DNA of 64,000 nt, taken from positions 138,590,365 through 138,654,364 of the forward strand of contig JAOWCC010001634.1 in NCBI GenBank assembly GCA_030867875.1, given 5' to 3'. The translations under genes and the position numbers were made by a program. Shown here in pieces: positions 45,384-56,810 of the stretch. This stretch comes from Actinernus sp. WN-2022. Lineage: Eukaryota > Cnidaria > Anthozoa > Actiniaria > Actinernidae. Under the pieces are notes generated by a model that was not told where the DNA came from, did no database searches, and saw only the letters and a program-made list of their open reading frames with translations. Numbering within the stretch: position 1 is the stretch's first letter; every line of letters begins with the position of its first letter.

Positions 45384-45980
45384 ACATGTTTGAGTCAACG
45401 ATGCAGTCATAAGATTGAGCAATTTCAGAATGTAGGACATTCGTTTATTTAGGGCTCGTGTGTACTTTACAAGCCACTTGTGACATTAATGTTATTCTCT
45501 GTCTATCTTTTCTCCTATGAATCCTCGTTTCCACTGCGGGAAATCCGGACATTTTTGGAGGAACTATTATCTCAGAAACCTTGCGTTGTCATACACAACG
45601 GAAGAGCACCGAGTTTGTGCTTTAGATTCTTTCAAGTTTTCTCCTTGGAAGGCGGCGTACGCTATTCTGTTTTAAAAGAGGTAAATTAGAGGAACGTGTG
45701 AAACTCTATGGAAGGTACGTATTCGTATTTGTTTAAGCCTGTTGTATAATTGCAAAAGATTCAGTCAACGAGGCAGTAGAAGATTAAGAAAAATCTAAAC
45801 ATTCTAGTTTTAAAAGGTAGTACATAACATTTAGTGCTTCTTATATATATTATGTGCTTTACAAGCTTCTTTTGACATGATTTCTTTGTCTATCTTTTCT
45901 CCTATGAATTCTCGTCTCCACTACGGAGAACCGGACATTTTTGGAGGAACTGTTGTCTCGGGATCCTTGCATGTCGGCAG
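45384..45980. repeat. Tandem duplication, period about 373-390 bp
   Basis: 45384-45595 and 45757-45980 share GTCAACGA, TGTCTATCTTTTCTCCTATG and CCGGACATTTTTGGAGGAAC, with the second copy diverged. Function unknown; open frames here have no known domain. Confidence 0.6.
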
Positions 45981-46845
45981 TCTTTGGTTAGCTGCCCGGT
46001 CACACGTGCACGTGCAGGCCTCAACGCCTTCGGGTCGTAAGTCCCTATATAAACGCCAACCAAGATTGTTTTACCAAGAAGAACTTTTAGCTAATTAATG
46101 AGTCGTTATACGAACAGTCTTCAATTATTTCAAGATTCTTAAATTATAGTCGAGGTGACATAGATTTCGAATTATTAAGTCGCTTGAGAGTTTTAATGCT
46201 CTTAGTGTTCAATTGGAAGGTTTTCTTCCTATAATTATAAAAAAACTCTTAAAATTTACGGTTTTCGTTGCTTTTCGCTTATAATTAGGTTTTGAATCCA
46301 GTTTATATCCGATTGCTCTTATTCAGTTGTATCTGCCTAATTATCTTTTAACGACAGTAATTATGAGTTCACTGAATCATCAAGTTTTCACTGGGAATTG
46401 ATTCAGGAATTATTACGTAACGGAATTAGAGCTGTTTATTGAACTGAATTTTAAGCTTACTCTTTGTAATCAGCTTTTGTATCTGACAGAAGGTCATAAG
46501 TTGTTACTGCTAGTTGGTAAATCTTAGTCATTCAGTTAATTCCGGCCGTTTTATGTCGGGTTGTCTACTTGAACGACTGTTACTGAACGGAATGTTAATT
46601 AAGATAATTATTTTTTATTTCTCTTACCTGAGTAATTTCGACCCGTTGAATTGTTATCACCATTGATCGAGTTTTAATTCAAATTGTCAGAAGTGTCTCA
46701 CAAAATCAATGATTTCTTGGGATATATTATGATATATTAATATCATGTTTAGATTTTAGTTTGTAATCTACTTGCTATTCGCTCACTGAGAATGTTCAGA
46801 ATTTGTTTTTTACTAGTTGTAGATCCGTTGCATTTGCATTAATGA

Positions 46846-46965
46846 AATTTATAAAGCCCGATTTAAATTCAGGTTGGAAGTGTAATGATACAAGTTCAAA
46901 TGTGGGCCTCTTAGATGGGCGAATGATTAGGTATACTCTTAGGTATACCATGATATATTAGTGTT
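46846..46965 (+). repeat. Candidate 5' LTR segment of the gypsy element
   Basis: Matches 54845-54965 (GATTTAAATTCA, GTGGGCCTCTTAG, GCGAATGATTAGGTATA) in direct orientation on both sides of the gypsy coding region. If it is the LTR, the 5' LTR would run to about 48476 and be long. The rest of the match is lost on the right side. Confidence 0.45.
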
Positions 46966-48478
46966 ACACGATAAAAAAGGAAATAAAAACCACTTTTAGT
47001 CGTTTCTCTTTTAGTGTAAAATTGGCGTTATTAAAGCCAAGGGATAGTGGTTTTCTTAAATATATACATGTAATCAATCTTGGCCCATAGGGTAATTACT
47101 GTGGAGTTTCCTTTTCTGACACAAATGTCATTATTGACATTTGCGATTACTTTGACGGATACTTAACAGAGATTGTACCCGGCCAAACGTGGCAAGCTAG
47201 CAGCTCATAGCTAGATTACATATATTCAAAATATAATTAATAAGAGAGGTAGAGTTAAAGTCAATTTTCTCGGTTGGATTTAGAAATCCAGCTAGAAATA
47301 CGCTAGTAATGTTCCGAAAACATATCAGTTCCTCAAATTAAATATTAATGGCAAAATATAACTACGGATAAAAGGAAAATTAAAAAGTATATGTTTCCTA
47401 ATTGGATACTTAATTATCGGCGCTCGAGATTAGTGAAACTAAGTGACACCGCAGGTCTTGTTGCAAAGAAAGCTGTCATTAGGGCGCCAGAGTGTCCTTG
47501 ACGGCCTTTTTGGAAGGTAAAATTAATGGGACTAAGGGATTAAAAATAGCGACATATCTGATTATATTGTGGTCAGAATCGTAAATCCTACGGATGTTCT
47601 CTTTATGCTTACACATATATTATTCGTATAAGACGTTCTCACAGAAACCTATACTTGGTCTTTAACCTAAGTTAAAGTTAGTTTTACTACTTTTACCGAG
47701 GAAAATCCTCTTTAAATCAATGCACTTTTATCTTGTGCGTTTCAACTGAGTTCTTTTTTATATTCTAAATGTGTCTTTGACGATATTTTACCTGGCAGCA
47801 GTTTGTCTCTAGTCCAAGGTAATACTAGCTTAGTAATTACTGGCTTGTTAATTAATCTTAACCTTAATGTAGTTTTACATCCTGTTGTTATCTTCTCATA
47901 ACACGTACAGATTTAGCAGAATTTCTGCGTGTAAAGTTATGCAAGTTCACGCGATACAGCGGATAAGCACCTCCTTGAGCGTATGTCATTTTGTTTATTT
48001 AGTCATTGACCAGAGAGAACTTTCACCTTCTTCAATTCACTTGTTTTCGATGTTAACCTAGATATTTCTTCTTGGACGGTTAGATCCTACTGTCTTAAAA
48101 CGAACATTGTTAAATTTGGATAGTTTCATAATTCTAAAATACTCTAAAATTCGTTTTAAGGTTCGTATGGGCGTACGATTTTACGTAACGTCATGAAATT
48201 GTATTTCTGGTAAAACAGGTTTATAACTTGTTTTCCCAGCATAACTTGCAAGCTTTCACACGCGTGTATGTCTTTTACTACTTAAGGAGTAACATTGTAA
48301 AATTTAGTTAGTTGGCTGGTCCAGGAGGATCCGCACTAGTTGGTTGGTGCGGGAGGTCCGCACAGGACAAGTTAATAAAAGCAAAGAGAAGTCCAACTCA
48401 AGTCTCGTCCATTCGCCTAGTACGATCCCGGTTCCTGCAAGGGGACGCTAGTAGCTAAGAAAACCCTCGCGAAACAAG
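46966..48478 (+). other. Presumed 5' LTR/leader of the gypsy element
   Basis: No coding frame. An AATAAA signal at 48375 lies shortly before the primer-binding site, as in R/U5 of an LTR. Repeats GGTCCAGGAGGATCCGCAC and GGTGCGGGAGGTCCGCAC lie nearby (48318-48362). Assigned by position; the LTR start is unproven. Confidence 0.4.
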
Positions 48479-48496
48479 TGGCGGAGAATCCGGGCA
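48479..48496 (+). promoter_or_regulatory. Gypsy primer-binding site
   Basis: TGGCGGAGAATCCGGGCA just after an LTR-like CA end (48475-48476), starting TGG for pairing with a tRNA CCA end. The specific tRNA was not identified. Confidence 0.55.
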
Positions 48497-48508
48497 GACG
48501 AGCGACAA

Positions 48509-48892
48509 ATGAATAGCGAAAACGGAATTCCCGCTGGCTACGAGGACGAACTAGAAAAACGAAGAGTTAGAGGCTGCCTGAGACTGGTTGGGAACGAAAA
48601 CCCAACCGAACAAGAGCTCGAAGAAGAGCTGTTTTTTGAAGCGACTGGCTGGTATTTCGGCACAGCGACCGAACCAGCTGAAACTGCCGGCTCTCTCGGG
48701 GAGAGGGTACCTCAACGCCTAGGCGAAGAAAAAGAGGAAGAAGAAGGGGAAGAAGAAGAGGAAGAAGAAGAGGAAGAAAAAGAGGAAGAAGGCAAGGAAG
48801 ACAAGGAAGAAGCCGAAAAGAAGGACGCCCTAACGCTAACAGTACAACTCACCGAAGCAAAGCAAGCAACAAAACAATCAGGTGCAATTTAA
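48509..48892 (+). CDS. Acidic ORF in the gypsy leader
   Basis: An intact 127-codon frame from ATG 48509 to 48892, 13 bases after the primer site. Residues 70-105 are almost entirely Glu and Lys from a GAA/GAG repeat; the first 60 residues include L-E-K-R-R-V-R-G-C-L-R-L. It may be an upstream Gag-like or matrix-like product, or a leader frame kept open by the repeat. No domain is recognised. It lies 280 bases before the Gag frame. Confidence 0.4.
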   Translation: MNSENGIPAGYEDELEKRRVRGCLRLVGNENPTEQELEEELFFEATGWYFGTATEPAETAGSLGERVPQRLGEEKEEEEGEEEEEEEEEEKEEEGKEDKEEAEKKDALTLTVQLTEAKQATKQSGAI

Positions 48893-49174
48893 AGACATTT
48901 AGTTATTGTTCAGTGTGTAATCACAAGATAAGGACTGATAGTGGAAGGATACTATAGAACATTAGTGGTTACTCGTTAGGGTGTGACTGATATGAATATT
49001 TAAGTCTCGGTTGTTGCTTGGTACTTGTGTTAAAACTAGGCAAAAACAAAACAGTTGATAGTACAATCAATTGAATTCCTGTTCAAAAAATTTTGGAGGA
49101 CGTGTAATACGCGATATTAAGATAGGTTCGGGTTTTAGACTTGTGTTTTAAGGGATAAAAGGCAATACTAGTTT

Positions 49175-49996
49175 ATGAGCAAGGCGAAAAAAGGCCCTGT
49201 TACTCGAAGTCAATCTGAGTTGCTAAAGGACCATCAGAAAGGTTTTTGTGAATGTTCTGCTGTTGAAACCTCGGCTCTTGTCAAAAAATCAGATAAATCA
49301 AAACAACTAAAGGTTAAAACTAAAGTCAATCCCCAACAAAATCTTAGTATAATGGACGCAGATACGCTTAAACAAATTTTGGAAGCTACCGTTTTGAGCC
49401 AAAAGCAACTTTTGGAAGCTAGTGCTTCAAGCCAGAAGGCAACGCTTAAGGAATTATTGGCCCATAAGGAGGAACAATTGGAAGCAGTGGCCTGGCGACA
49501 AAAACAAACACTAAAAGAGCTGCTCGCTCATAGGGATCAAGAGTTAGATACGATTTTGTCAAAAGCTCTTGAGAAGGTTCCGACTAATGACACAAGTCAT
49601 ATTAAATTAGAATCGTTTTCGGGTCGCGAAAACCAGGATGTTAATCGACGGTTGGCTAAGTTTGCTAATCGGCTCACTTCGAAAGGAAAGACCCCGGATA
49701 GTAAAACGGCAGCAGCTGAATTAGGCAGTTATCTTTCAGGCCCAGCTGAGACTTAGTTTCTTATACTAGACCCCACAATTAAGGAGGATTATTTGCAGTT
49801 GAAGGCTGCGCTTCTTGGGAATTTTTCCTCTGAAGACATGAAATATCGGTGGAGGCAAGAATTATCCTCCCGTAAGCAGGGCCCTAGCGAATCTTTAGAT
49901 ACATATATTGATTTCATTTCTGAGACTTGTTATCGCCTCCAATTAAGTGATGAGGAAAGAAGAATGCCTTTATTCAAGGTTTACGTGGTGACGTAA
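49175..49996 (+). pseudogene. Gypsy Gag (capsid)
   Basis: A coiled-coil N-terminus with repeated Q-L-L-E-A-S and T-L-K-E-L-L-A-H units (residues 70-120) is followed by the capsid core (K-L-E-S-F-S-G, Y-R-W-R-Q-E-L-S-S-R, Q-G-P-S-E-S-L). An in-frame TAG at 49754-49756 and a one-base frameshift near 49970 break it; the correct frame continues as Q-G-L-R-G-D-V-K. No start other than 49175 is needed. Confidence 0.75.
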
Positions 49997-50010
49997 AAGA
50001 GATAGTTATA

Positions 50011-50619
50011 ATGCAAAGGCCAAAAACTTATCATGAGGCGGAAAATCTAGCAAGACTCAAGATTAATACATCAGCGGATAAGGAAAAAGGGGCTGTGGGC
50101 TCCCCCTCCGCGGGGTTGGACCAGGTGACTCTCCTCAAAATTCTAACTAATTTAGTGCCTGATAAGAGTACTGAGCAAAAGAAAGAAAGAGTAGCAGCCT
50201 TCGAACCTCCTAAAAGTCGGGAACTCCCCTTGACGGAAAGAATCTCCTCGGAAATGGGGAAATTTAAGACAGAAATTAGGGACGAAATGCGACAGGTTCG
50301 TAGAGAATTACTTAGGGAGGTTAGGAACCAACAACAAAATTTCCGCGATAACCGTAATCAAGGATGGGGAAGTAATCCTTTCCCTAGGAGCGATAACTAC
50401 CGCAGAGAAGGCCCACAAGCCAGGGGAAATAATCCTCTCCCTAGGGATGATAATTATCGTGGGGGAAGACGTACTGATGGACGACCTGTATGTTTTCGGT
50501 GTCAACGGACGGGTCATATAGCTATAAGTTGCCCAGTAAATTTTAATGAGCGTCCAACCGTACAAAATAGAGGCCCAACGGGTAACCGCATAGCAGTTAT
50601 TGATAACGCTGTAGGGTGA
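50011..50619 (+). pseudogene. Gypsy Gag nucleocapsid with zinc knuckle
   Basis: Continues the Gag C-terminus (R-P-K-T-Y-H-E-A-E-N-L-A-R) and ends with C-F-R-C-Q-R-T-G-H-I-A-I-S-C, a C-x2-C-x4-H-x4-C knuckle. N-R-x-N and R-D-D-N-Y-R repeats lie between. It overlaps the Pol frame start at 50616 by four bases. Confidence 0.8.
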
Positions 50620-52286
50620 GGTTAGATCTTAATGCAACAGAAATTGAGCCTACACTTCTTGAAAATCACCCAAATAGCGATTTTGTTGAGAGGGAAGGTA
50701 TACAGGAGCCAGTCACTGTTGACCAAGGACCTGGAGAGACCATAGACTTAGAGCAGAATTTTCCTGAGGAGCCTAGTGTTGCCCTGTTGGATCATAACTC
50801 TGTACAGGTCCCAACTGACCTAACAATAGAGGGCAAGGCTGCCGGGCTAAAAGTTAACTTTTTGATTGATACCGGCGCCGCCATTTCAGTTGTTAATGCA
50901 GAATTCCTGTCCCAGAATCTCGAGGGAAGGCAATTAACAATACATCCAAGTAAGATAGTTTCGGTGAATACTGTCAGTGGGGAACCCCTGAAGATACTCG
51001 GCTACATAGATCTACCAATAGAAATAGGTCCTTCGACCTATTCTTGTGAGGTTCAGGTGATAGGTAACCTAGGCTACGATGTAGTCTTGGGTAGAGACTT
51101 TTTGAGGCAGACAAATGCTATTATAGATATCGGGGCGGGGACCCTGCACTTGAATAATGATATAAAACCAGATCCTAAGGAAAATGCCACCTACCGAGTG
51201 CATGTAGTAGCTACTTGTGTCATTCCACCCGGGGCTGAAACAATTATTTCCGCTAAGGTAGAGGGAATCGAACCGAAAAAGGTTGGACTTGTAGAACCCA
51301 ACCCCCAGCTAGCAGAAAAGTGTTCTCTTAGTGGGGCATCTACCTTAGTGTGTGTTTCAAAGAATGGAACGGTTCCATTTCGTATTCTTAATCCCACGGC
51401 TAAGACCTGTACACTCTACCGATCTACAACATTAGGGTCATTCCAGGAAGTAGAGGAAGGATTAGAACTTTCAATACTAGATGCCAATGTACCGGAAGCT
51501 GGGATTCCCAGTAAAGACACGGGGCAGGAAGTGCCTATTGATTTTAGCGGGTCTACACTCACCCCAGAACAACAAGGGCTACTAAAGGAGCTTCTTAGCG
51601 AATACAGGGATGTCTTTGCTTTGAGCCCGGAGGAGTTAGGTCGCACTTCGTTAGTGAAGCATTATATCGATACTGGGGAAGCGCGTCCACTCCGGTTACG
51701 CCCCTATAGGGTTTCCAGGGAACAAAGGGATACGATTGACACCATGGTAGAGGACATGTTAGATACGGGAGTAATACAGCCTTCCGTTAGCCCCTGGGCA
51801 GCCCCCGTGGTACTTGTTAAGAAGAAAGACGGAAGCGATAGATTCTGCGTGGACTATCGAAAGCTTAATGAACTGTCGAAGCGGGACTCGTTCCCCCTTC
51901 CTCTCATAGGAGAAATTCTCGATTCTCTCCATGACACTAAGTTTTTCTCCACTATGGACCTCATGTCGGGATATTGGCAGGTAGAAATGGAAAAAGAGTC
52001 TAGGGAGAAAACGGCCTTTATTACCCATAACGGACTGTACGAATTTCTAGTTTTGCCATTTGGTCTTACCAATGCACCTAGTACTTTTCAACGCCTCATG
52101 GAGTGCGTACTCCGAGGCCTCACTTGGCAAATCTGCCTGATTTACCTCGATGACGTAATAGTATTTTCGAAGTCATTTGGAGAGCATTTAAACAATCTGC
52201 GCATGGTTTTCGAACGTTTTCGTGAGGCCAATATTAAACTTAAACCCAGTAAATGTCAGTTCGGTCAAAGCGAGGTTAAGTTTTAG
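50616..52286 (+). pseudogene. Gypsy protease and reverse transcriptase
   Basis: The protease has F-L-I-D-T-G-A-A (active site) and V-V-L-G-R-D-F. The reverse transcriptase has F-C-V-D-Y-R-K-L-N, S-T-M-D-L-M-S-G-Y-W-Q and the catalytic Y-L-D-D-V-I-V-F, all intact. A one-base loss in a T run near 52283 ends the frame; RNase H continues in the next frame. The 556-codon segment is the best-preserved part of the element. Confidence 0.9.
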
Positions 52287-52309
52287 GCCATGTCGTAACA
52301 CAGAAAGGA

Positions 52310-53728
52310 GTGGGACCTGACCCTGATAAGGTGCGTGCTGTCAAGGAGTTTCCAATCCCTAGAAACGTCAAGGAGGTGCGCAGCTTTTTGGGGCTTGCTA
52401 ATTACTATAGGAGGTTCGCGAAAAACTATGGTAGTATAGCCGCCCCCCTACATCGTTTGACGAAGAAGGGAGTGAAATTTAAATGGGCTGAAGAGTCTGA
52501 CCAGGCCTTTAAGGAACTTAAGCAGGCCCTAATTACAGCGCCCATCTTAGCATTCCCTGACCTTATCCAGCCTTTTCAATTGTATGTCGATGCTAGCAAT
52601 GAAGCCATTGGAATGGTTTTAGGCCAGATACAGGACGGGAAGGAAGTAGCAATAGCATACGCCGGCCGTCAGTTAAATTCAGCGGAGCGCAACTATAGTG
52701 CGACCGAGCGCGAAGCCCTCGCCGTTGTAGCGGGTATTAAGCAATTTCAAACGTACCTGTACGGTCAGAAATTTACTGTGTACATAGACCATAATGCATT
52801 ACGCTGGTTAATGTCGATTCGAGATCCGACTGGGAGATTAGCTCGCTGGAGTCTTTTGTTACAACAGTACGATTTTGAAATCCACCATAGAGCTGGGACC
52901 CAGAACTCTAACGCTGACGCCCTAAGTAGAAGACCGTATCTACCGACCTTAGCGGCTGTGGATGTGATAGACTCACAGATAGAACATGTTTGCGAATTAC
53001 AGCGCCGTGACCCAGAACTGGCCGATATTATTGCTTATCTAGAGGAAGGCATCGTGCCAGACGATGACCGTACAGCGCGCCGTTTCCGCCATGTAATTGA
53101 TGACTATTTTCTTGAAGAGAGTGGTAAATTGTGCCATGTGCATATTCCCACCGGACATCGCCGCACCACACCTAGAGCCCAACTGGTAGTACCAAGTGCA
53201 TTAAGGTATGATATCTTAGTCGCGGGCCATGATGACCCTACAGCTGGTCATCTGGGAACATTCAAAACGTATGAAAAACGGTGTCTACGTTATTATTGGA
53301 GGGGTATGTTTAAATATATTGAACATTGGTGCCGCTCGTGTGTGCACTGTGCGATGAGGAAGAACCCCCGAATAAGGGAAAAGGCTCCTCTTTTACCCCT
53401 ACCAGTAGAAAACGCATTTGACCGAGTAGCTGTAGATTGTTTAGGACCACTACCGGTTTCTAACACAGGGAACCGCTATATAGTCGTGTTTTCGGACTAC
53501 CTCACGCGCTGGCCAGAGGCGTTTGCGGTCCCCTCCATTGTTGCAGTTACTATTGCTAGACTTTTCATAAACGAAATCGTCGGTCGTCATGGCGCTCCAC
53601 GCGCCTTGTTGTCGGATAGAGGAGCCAATTTCCTCTCTAAGTTAGTTTTGGAGGTTTGCCGATTATTCGGCACTAAAAAGGTTAATACCACGGCTTACCA
53701 TCCTCTATGGTCTCATAGAAAAGTTTAA
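52310..53728 (+). pseudogene. Gypsy RNase H and integrase
   Basis: RT connection (F-L-G-L-A-N-Y-Y-R-R-F), RNase H (Y-V-D-A-S-N-E-A, D-H-N-A-L-R-W-L) and integrase: H-D-D-P-T-A-G-H-L and C-R-S-C-V-H-C zinc site, V-D-C-L-G-P-L first catalytic Asp, L-S-D-R-G-A-N-F second. The frame breaks at the third catalytic residue (near 53715); G-L-I-E-K-F-N is readable in the next frame. Confidence 0.9.
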
Positions 53729-54071
53729 TGCTGTAATCGCACAATCCATTTCGATGTATGTGAGCAGTAATCAGAAAGACTGGGATGAACATCTCCAGTC
53801 AATCCTATTTGCATACCGTGTCTCTCCATCGGAAGTCACAGGAGAATCCCCTTTCTTTCTGTTATATGGGCGAGATCCGCGCTTGCCTATGGATGTTAAA
53901 TTGCTCTCACGTGTCGACACTTCCACCTCTATAACGGAGCACCGAGCTAGAATTGTGGAACAAATAGAAGAATCCCAACGAATGGCACGGGAAAACATCC
54001 AACGAGCACAACAGCGCATGAAAGAGTACCATGACAAGAGTAGAGGACCACTCAAGTACGCGAAACATTAG
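53729..54071 (+). pseudogene. Gypsy integrase C-terminal part, truncated
   Basis: Reads N-A-V-I-A-Q-S, then [13 protein letters not shown] and [14 protein letters not shown]. It is cut off after R-G-P-L-K-Y by the direct repeat that starts near 54072, so the usual final domain is missing. Confidence 0.8.
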
Positions 54072-54270
54072 AATGTTATTTAAGATTGTGAAATTGATTT
54101 TCCTGACATTAAGGGGTGTGCTAGCTAGTGTAGCATGATTTCAGTGTTGTCTTTTTGACACTACTGCATGGATTGCATCAGGTCTAATTTGACCAAATTA
54201 TTTATCACACAAATGGATCAGTATTTTCTGATTCTGCAAGTAGTATTAATTTATGTATTTATTATTTATT
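54072..54270 (+). repeat. Direct repeat copy 1 (empty site of the TTAA element)
   Basis: Matches 55565-55633 plus 56653-56810. It contains GACATTAAGGGGTGTGC, the uninterrupted form of the TTAA insertion site in copy 2. It replaces the end of the gypsy integrase. Confidence 0.7.
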
Positions 54271-54844
54271 GTAATGAGTGCGTCTGTTGGTATATTCAGT
54301 GGATACGTTAAACTTTAAAAGGTTTCATATCGACAGTTTTTGTCTTGCACAGCAGCTTCGATCTGCGTCGAACAGGTTATGGTGCCTGTTTATTTATTGG
54401 TATTGACCACAAAAGTTATGTATTGGTATATGAAATGTATAGATGACAGTGTATAGAGTCATTGTACTGATGAGAATTGTTGATAGTTGGCTGTTGTTTA
54501 ATTTGCATTGTTCATGGTATAGTCCTGTTATTATTTGCAGTTTATATTTCGGAAAACATTTGTTTTCAGACATTGGATTCCTCAAGACCAGATTTTCATT
54601 TGCTGGCTATAAATATCAATGAGTGTTAAATACTAAGTTGTTAGACCTGATTTTAAGTCAGTCCTTGTCCTTTTTTGGATATAGATATAATGTACAGATA
54701 TTTCCGTCAATTCTTACTTGCCACGGTTAACTATTACGCTTTGGTGTCACGATCTTGAACTGCTGATTTTTTAATTTCACCACAACTGTTGGAATGATTT
54801 GTATAATTGGGCTGGAAGTGTAATGATAACAGTTCAATTCAATT
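54271..54844. other. No gene seen
   Basis: AT-rich region between repeats. No frame with a recognised domain. Confidence 0.4.
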
Positions 54845-54965
54845 GAAATTTCTTGTAAAGTTCGATTTAAATTCAAGCTGAAGTGTACGATAAAAGTCGT
54901 TAAATCACTGTGGGCCTCTTAGTCAGGCGAATGATTAGGTATATCCTTAGGTATACCATATATTA
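54845..54965 (+). repeat. Candidate 3' LTR segment of the gypsy element
   Basis: Direct counterpart of 46846-46965. Immediately upstream, GGCTGGAAGTGTAATGAT (54811-54828) repeats part of the block. Confidence 0.45.
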
Positions 54966-54972
54966 GAAGAAC

Positions 54973-55120
54973 TATGTCAAACACGAATTGGAGTCTTTCA
55001 TCAGGGGTTCCAAATATTGAGAAAACAAATGAAACCCGAGAGGCGTAGCCTCGAGGGTTTTATTGTTTTCGAAATATTTGGAATCCCCTGATGAAAGACG
55101 AACAATGAGTGTTTGACATG
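54973..55120. mobile_element. Palindromic MITE, CATCAGGGGTTCC family
   Basis: Arms of about 60 bp contain ATGTCAAACAC and CTTTCATCAGGGGTTCC, and the right side mirrors them around a GGCGTAGCC centre. Its core relates to the hairpin at 22368-22456. Confidence 0.7.
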
Positions 55121-55270
55121 TCTTCTCATGCGAATGCAAAACCGACAATTTACATACGTTTCTTTTCAAACTTCATTAGCAAGTATTGTTTACCATTTGA
55201 CTGTTGTATCTAATTATTCAATATAGGGCTTATTATTCTTTTTTGATGGCAGTGATTTCAACTAGCGTAC

Positions 55271-55350
55271 TAGTAGAGTAGTGGACAAGAGTTAGTACAA
55301 GCAGTCGGAAGGGTCGTGGTTCGAACTCCAGTGGAGGCAGACTTTTTTTT
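55271..55350 (+). other. tRNA-like sequence with Pol III terminator
   Basis: TAGAGTAGTGGACAAG resembles an A box and GGTTCGAACTCC a B box, followed by a run of eight T. The acceptor and T-arm stems do not pair well, so it is more likely a tRNA-derived retroposon head or pseudogene than a tRNA gene. Confidence 0.35.
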
Positions 55351-55564
55351 TCTATGTCATTCTTTATTTCTTTACTTCTTCGCTCCTTACTTGTAGTTTA
55401 TCAGTATGTAATTAGTTAGTGGTTCATGAATATGATGATTAAGAAATATTGATCACTAGGGTTGGAAACATGATCAAACACAAGGGTTTCACCCGGTATC
55501 AAGACCTATGCATGTGACCAAATACAGTTCCTTCATTGGATGACTATCTCATGAATTATTAATG

Positions 55565-56810
55565 AGTTTGAGAATGTTATTTAAGATTGTGTAATTGATA
55601 TGCTTTTTAAAAAGCAGATTTCCCTGACATTAACTCTTTACCGTCCGAGCCTGTAAATAGGAGACGCATGAGTCCGTTACTAGAAAATTTATTGCATCAC
55701 GTCTAGACATGCTGGAAAGACGATGTTGCGATATTATGCGAAGGGATGTATGGCTTAAAAGTCAGAGCTATAACATGGATCGCTCGACTCTTTCACTATG
55801 GAGAAAAGCCCATTTGTTTTGGCGATTGTTTCGTTTCTTCGATTTTCACGAATTTCGAGGAGCTGAAAATCGGCTCAAAAAAACCTTCCCATTCGCACTT
55901 GAAATCAAGAGCAAACACAAAATAACCACTCAGTCGTTACAGTACCTTGTTTAATCTTTCCAACCAGCAGGTTTGTTTTCACAACACACACCAAGCGACG
56001 GTGAACCACGCCGATGTTTGCACTGCATTTCACTCGACCACATTTTCCTGCTCCCACCTCCGATTGCATGCTGGGTAATGGACAAAAGTTCCACAAGGGG
56101 TCCCCCCTCTGGGACTCCGGTAGGTTTTTTTTTTATAAGTCTTTTATCCCTACAGCCAAGAGCGGTGATTTGGACTCAAGCCGTTGCTTTAAAGTGACAA
56201 AAACACATCCTAATAGGTTGAGCAGGGGGAAAAGACTGCCAACTGCAGGATTTCAAGGATTTCATTGAAGAATTTTTTCCCGTGTCTGAAAGCTCAAACA
56301 CAACGGAAAAACCCTGTGAAATCCCCTCACAAGGCCTACTAATAGCAAACCAAGTAATTTTCAGCCGTCCTCAGACGTAATGATGTCCTCAAGCTCTCTG
56401 ACAGTGGCATTTTTCTCCAAACTGAATTAGAGCACATTTCATTGGAAACCCTACAGAAGTTGCAATACCTACCGTCGACCAGTTCGTAGAATTCACCCGA
56501 ATGGCATTGTGGAGAAAGTTTGAGCCCTCGGCTTAAAAAGTCAGCAGTATTTAACTACCCCGTACTAGCCAAACTTGAACTGAGGGGGGGAGGGTTGAGT
56601 TAGCACTCAGGATTTCACCAATTGAGCTCACACACGATCGGACGACAAAGAGTTAAGGGTGTGCTAATGTAGCATAATTTCAGTGTTGTCTTTTTGACAC
56701 TACTGCATGGATTGTGTTAGGTCTAATTTGACCAGATTATTTATTACACAAATGATCAGTATTTTCTGGTTCTGCAAATAGTTTTAATTTGAAATATGTA
56801 TTTAATTATT
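55565..56810 (+). repeat. Direct repeat copy 2, interrupted
   Basis: Copy of 54072-54270 (GAATGTTATTTAAGATTG; GTGTTGTCTTTTTGACAC), split at its TTAA by the 1.0-kb element 55634-56652. Confidence 0.7.
55634..56652. mobile_element. 1.0-kb element with TTAA duplication
   Basis: Ends CTCTTTACCGTCCGA and TCGGACGACAAAGAG are inverted copies with two mismatches, flanked by TTAA (55630-55633 and 56653-56656). The uninterrupted site exists in the repeat copy at 54100. piggyBac or Kolobok-type by target. Short frames inside (for example 55709-55954) show no known domain. Confidence 0.85.

Larger units (their letters stand above)
48509..54071 (+). mobile_element. Ty3/gypsy retrotransposon coding region (damaged)
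   Basis: Order on the plus strand: leader ORF, Gag, zinc knuckle, protease, reverse transcriptase, RNase H, integrase. This order, with integrase after RNase H, is Ty3/gypsy. A TAG, at least three frameshifts and truncation at 54071 inactivate it. Flanking candidate LTR segments are noted separately. Confidence 0.9.

Noticed and set aside
55271..55350. Possible tRNA gene
   Set aside because: A- and B-box-like words and a T run are present, but the acceptor and T stems do not pair, so it is kept only as tRNA-like.
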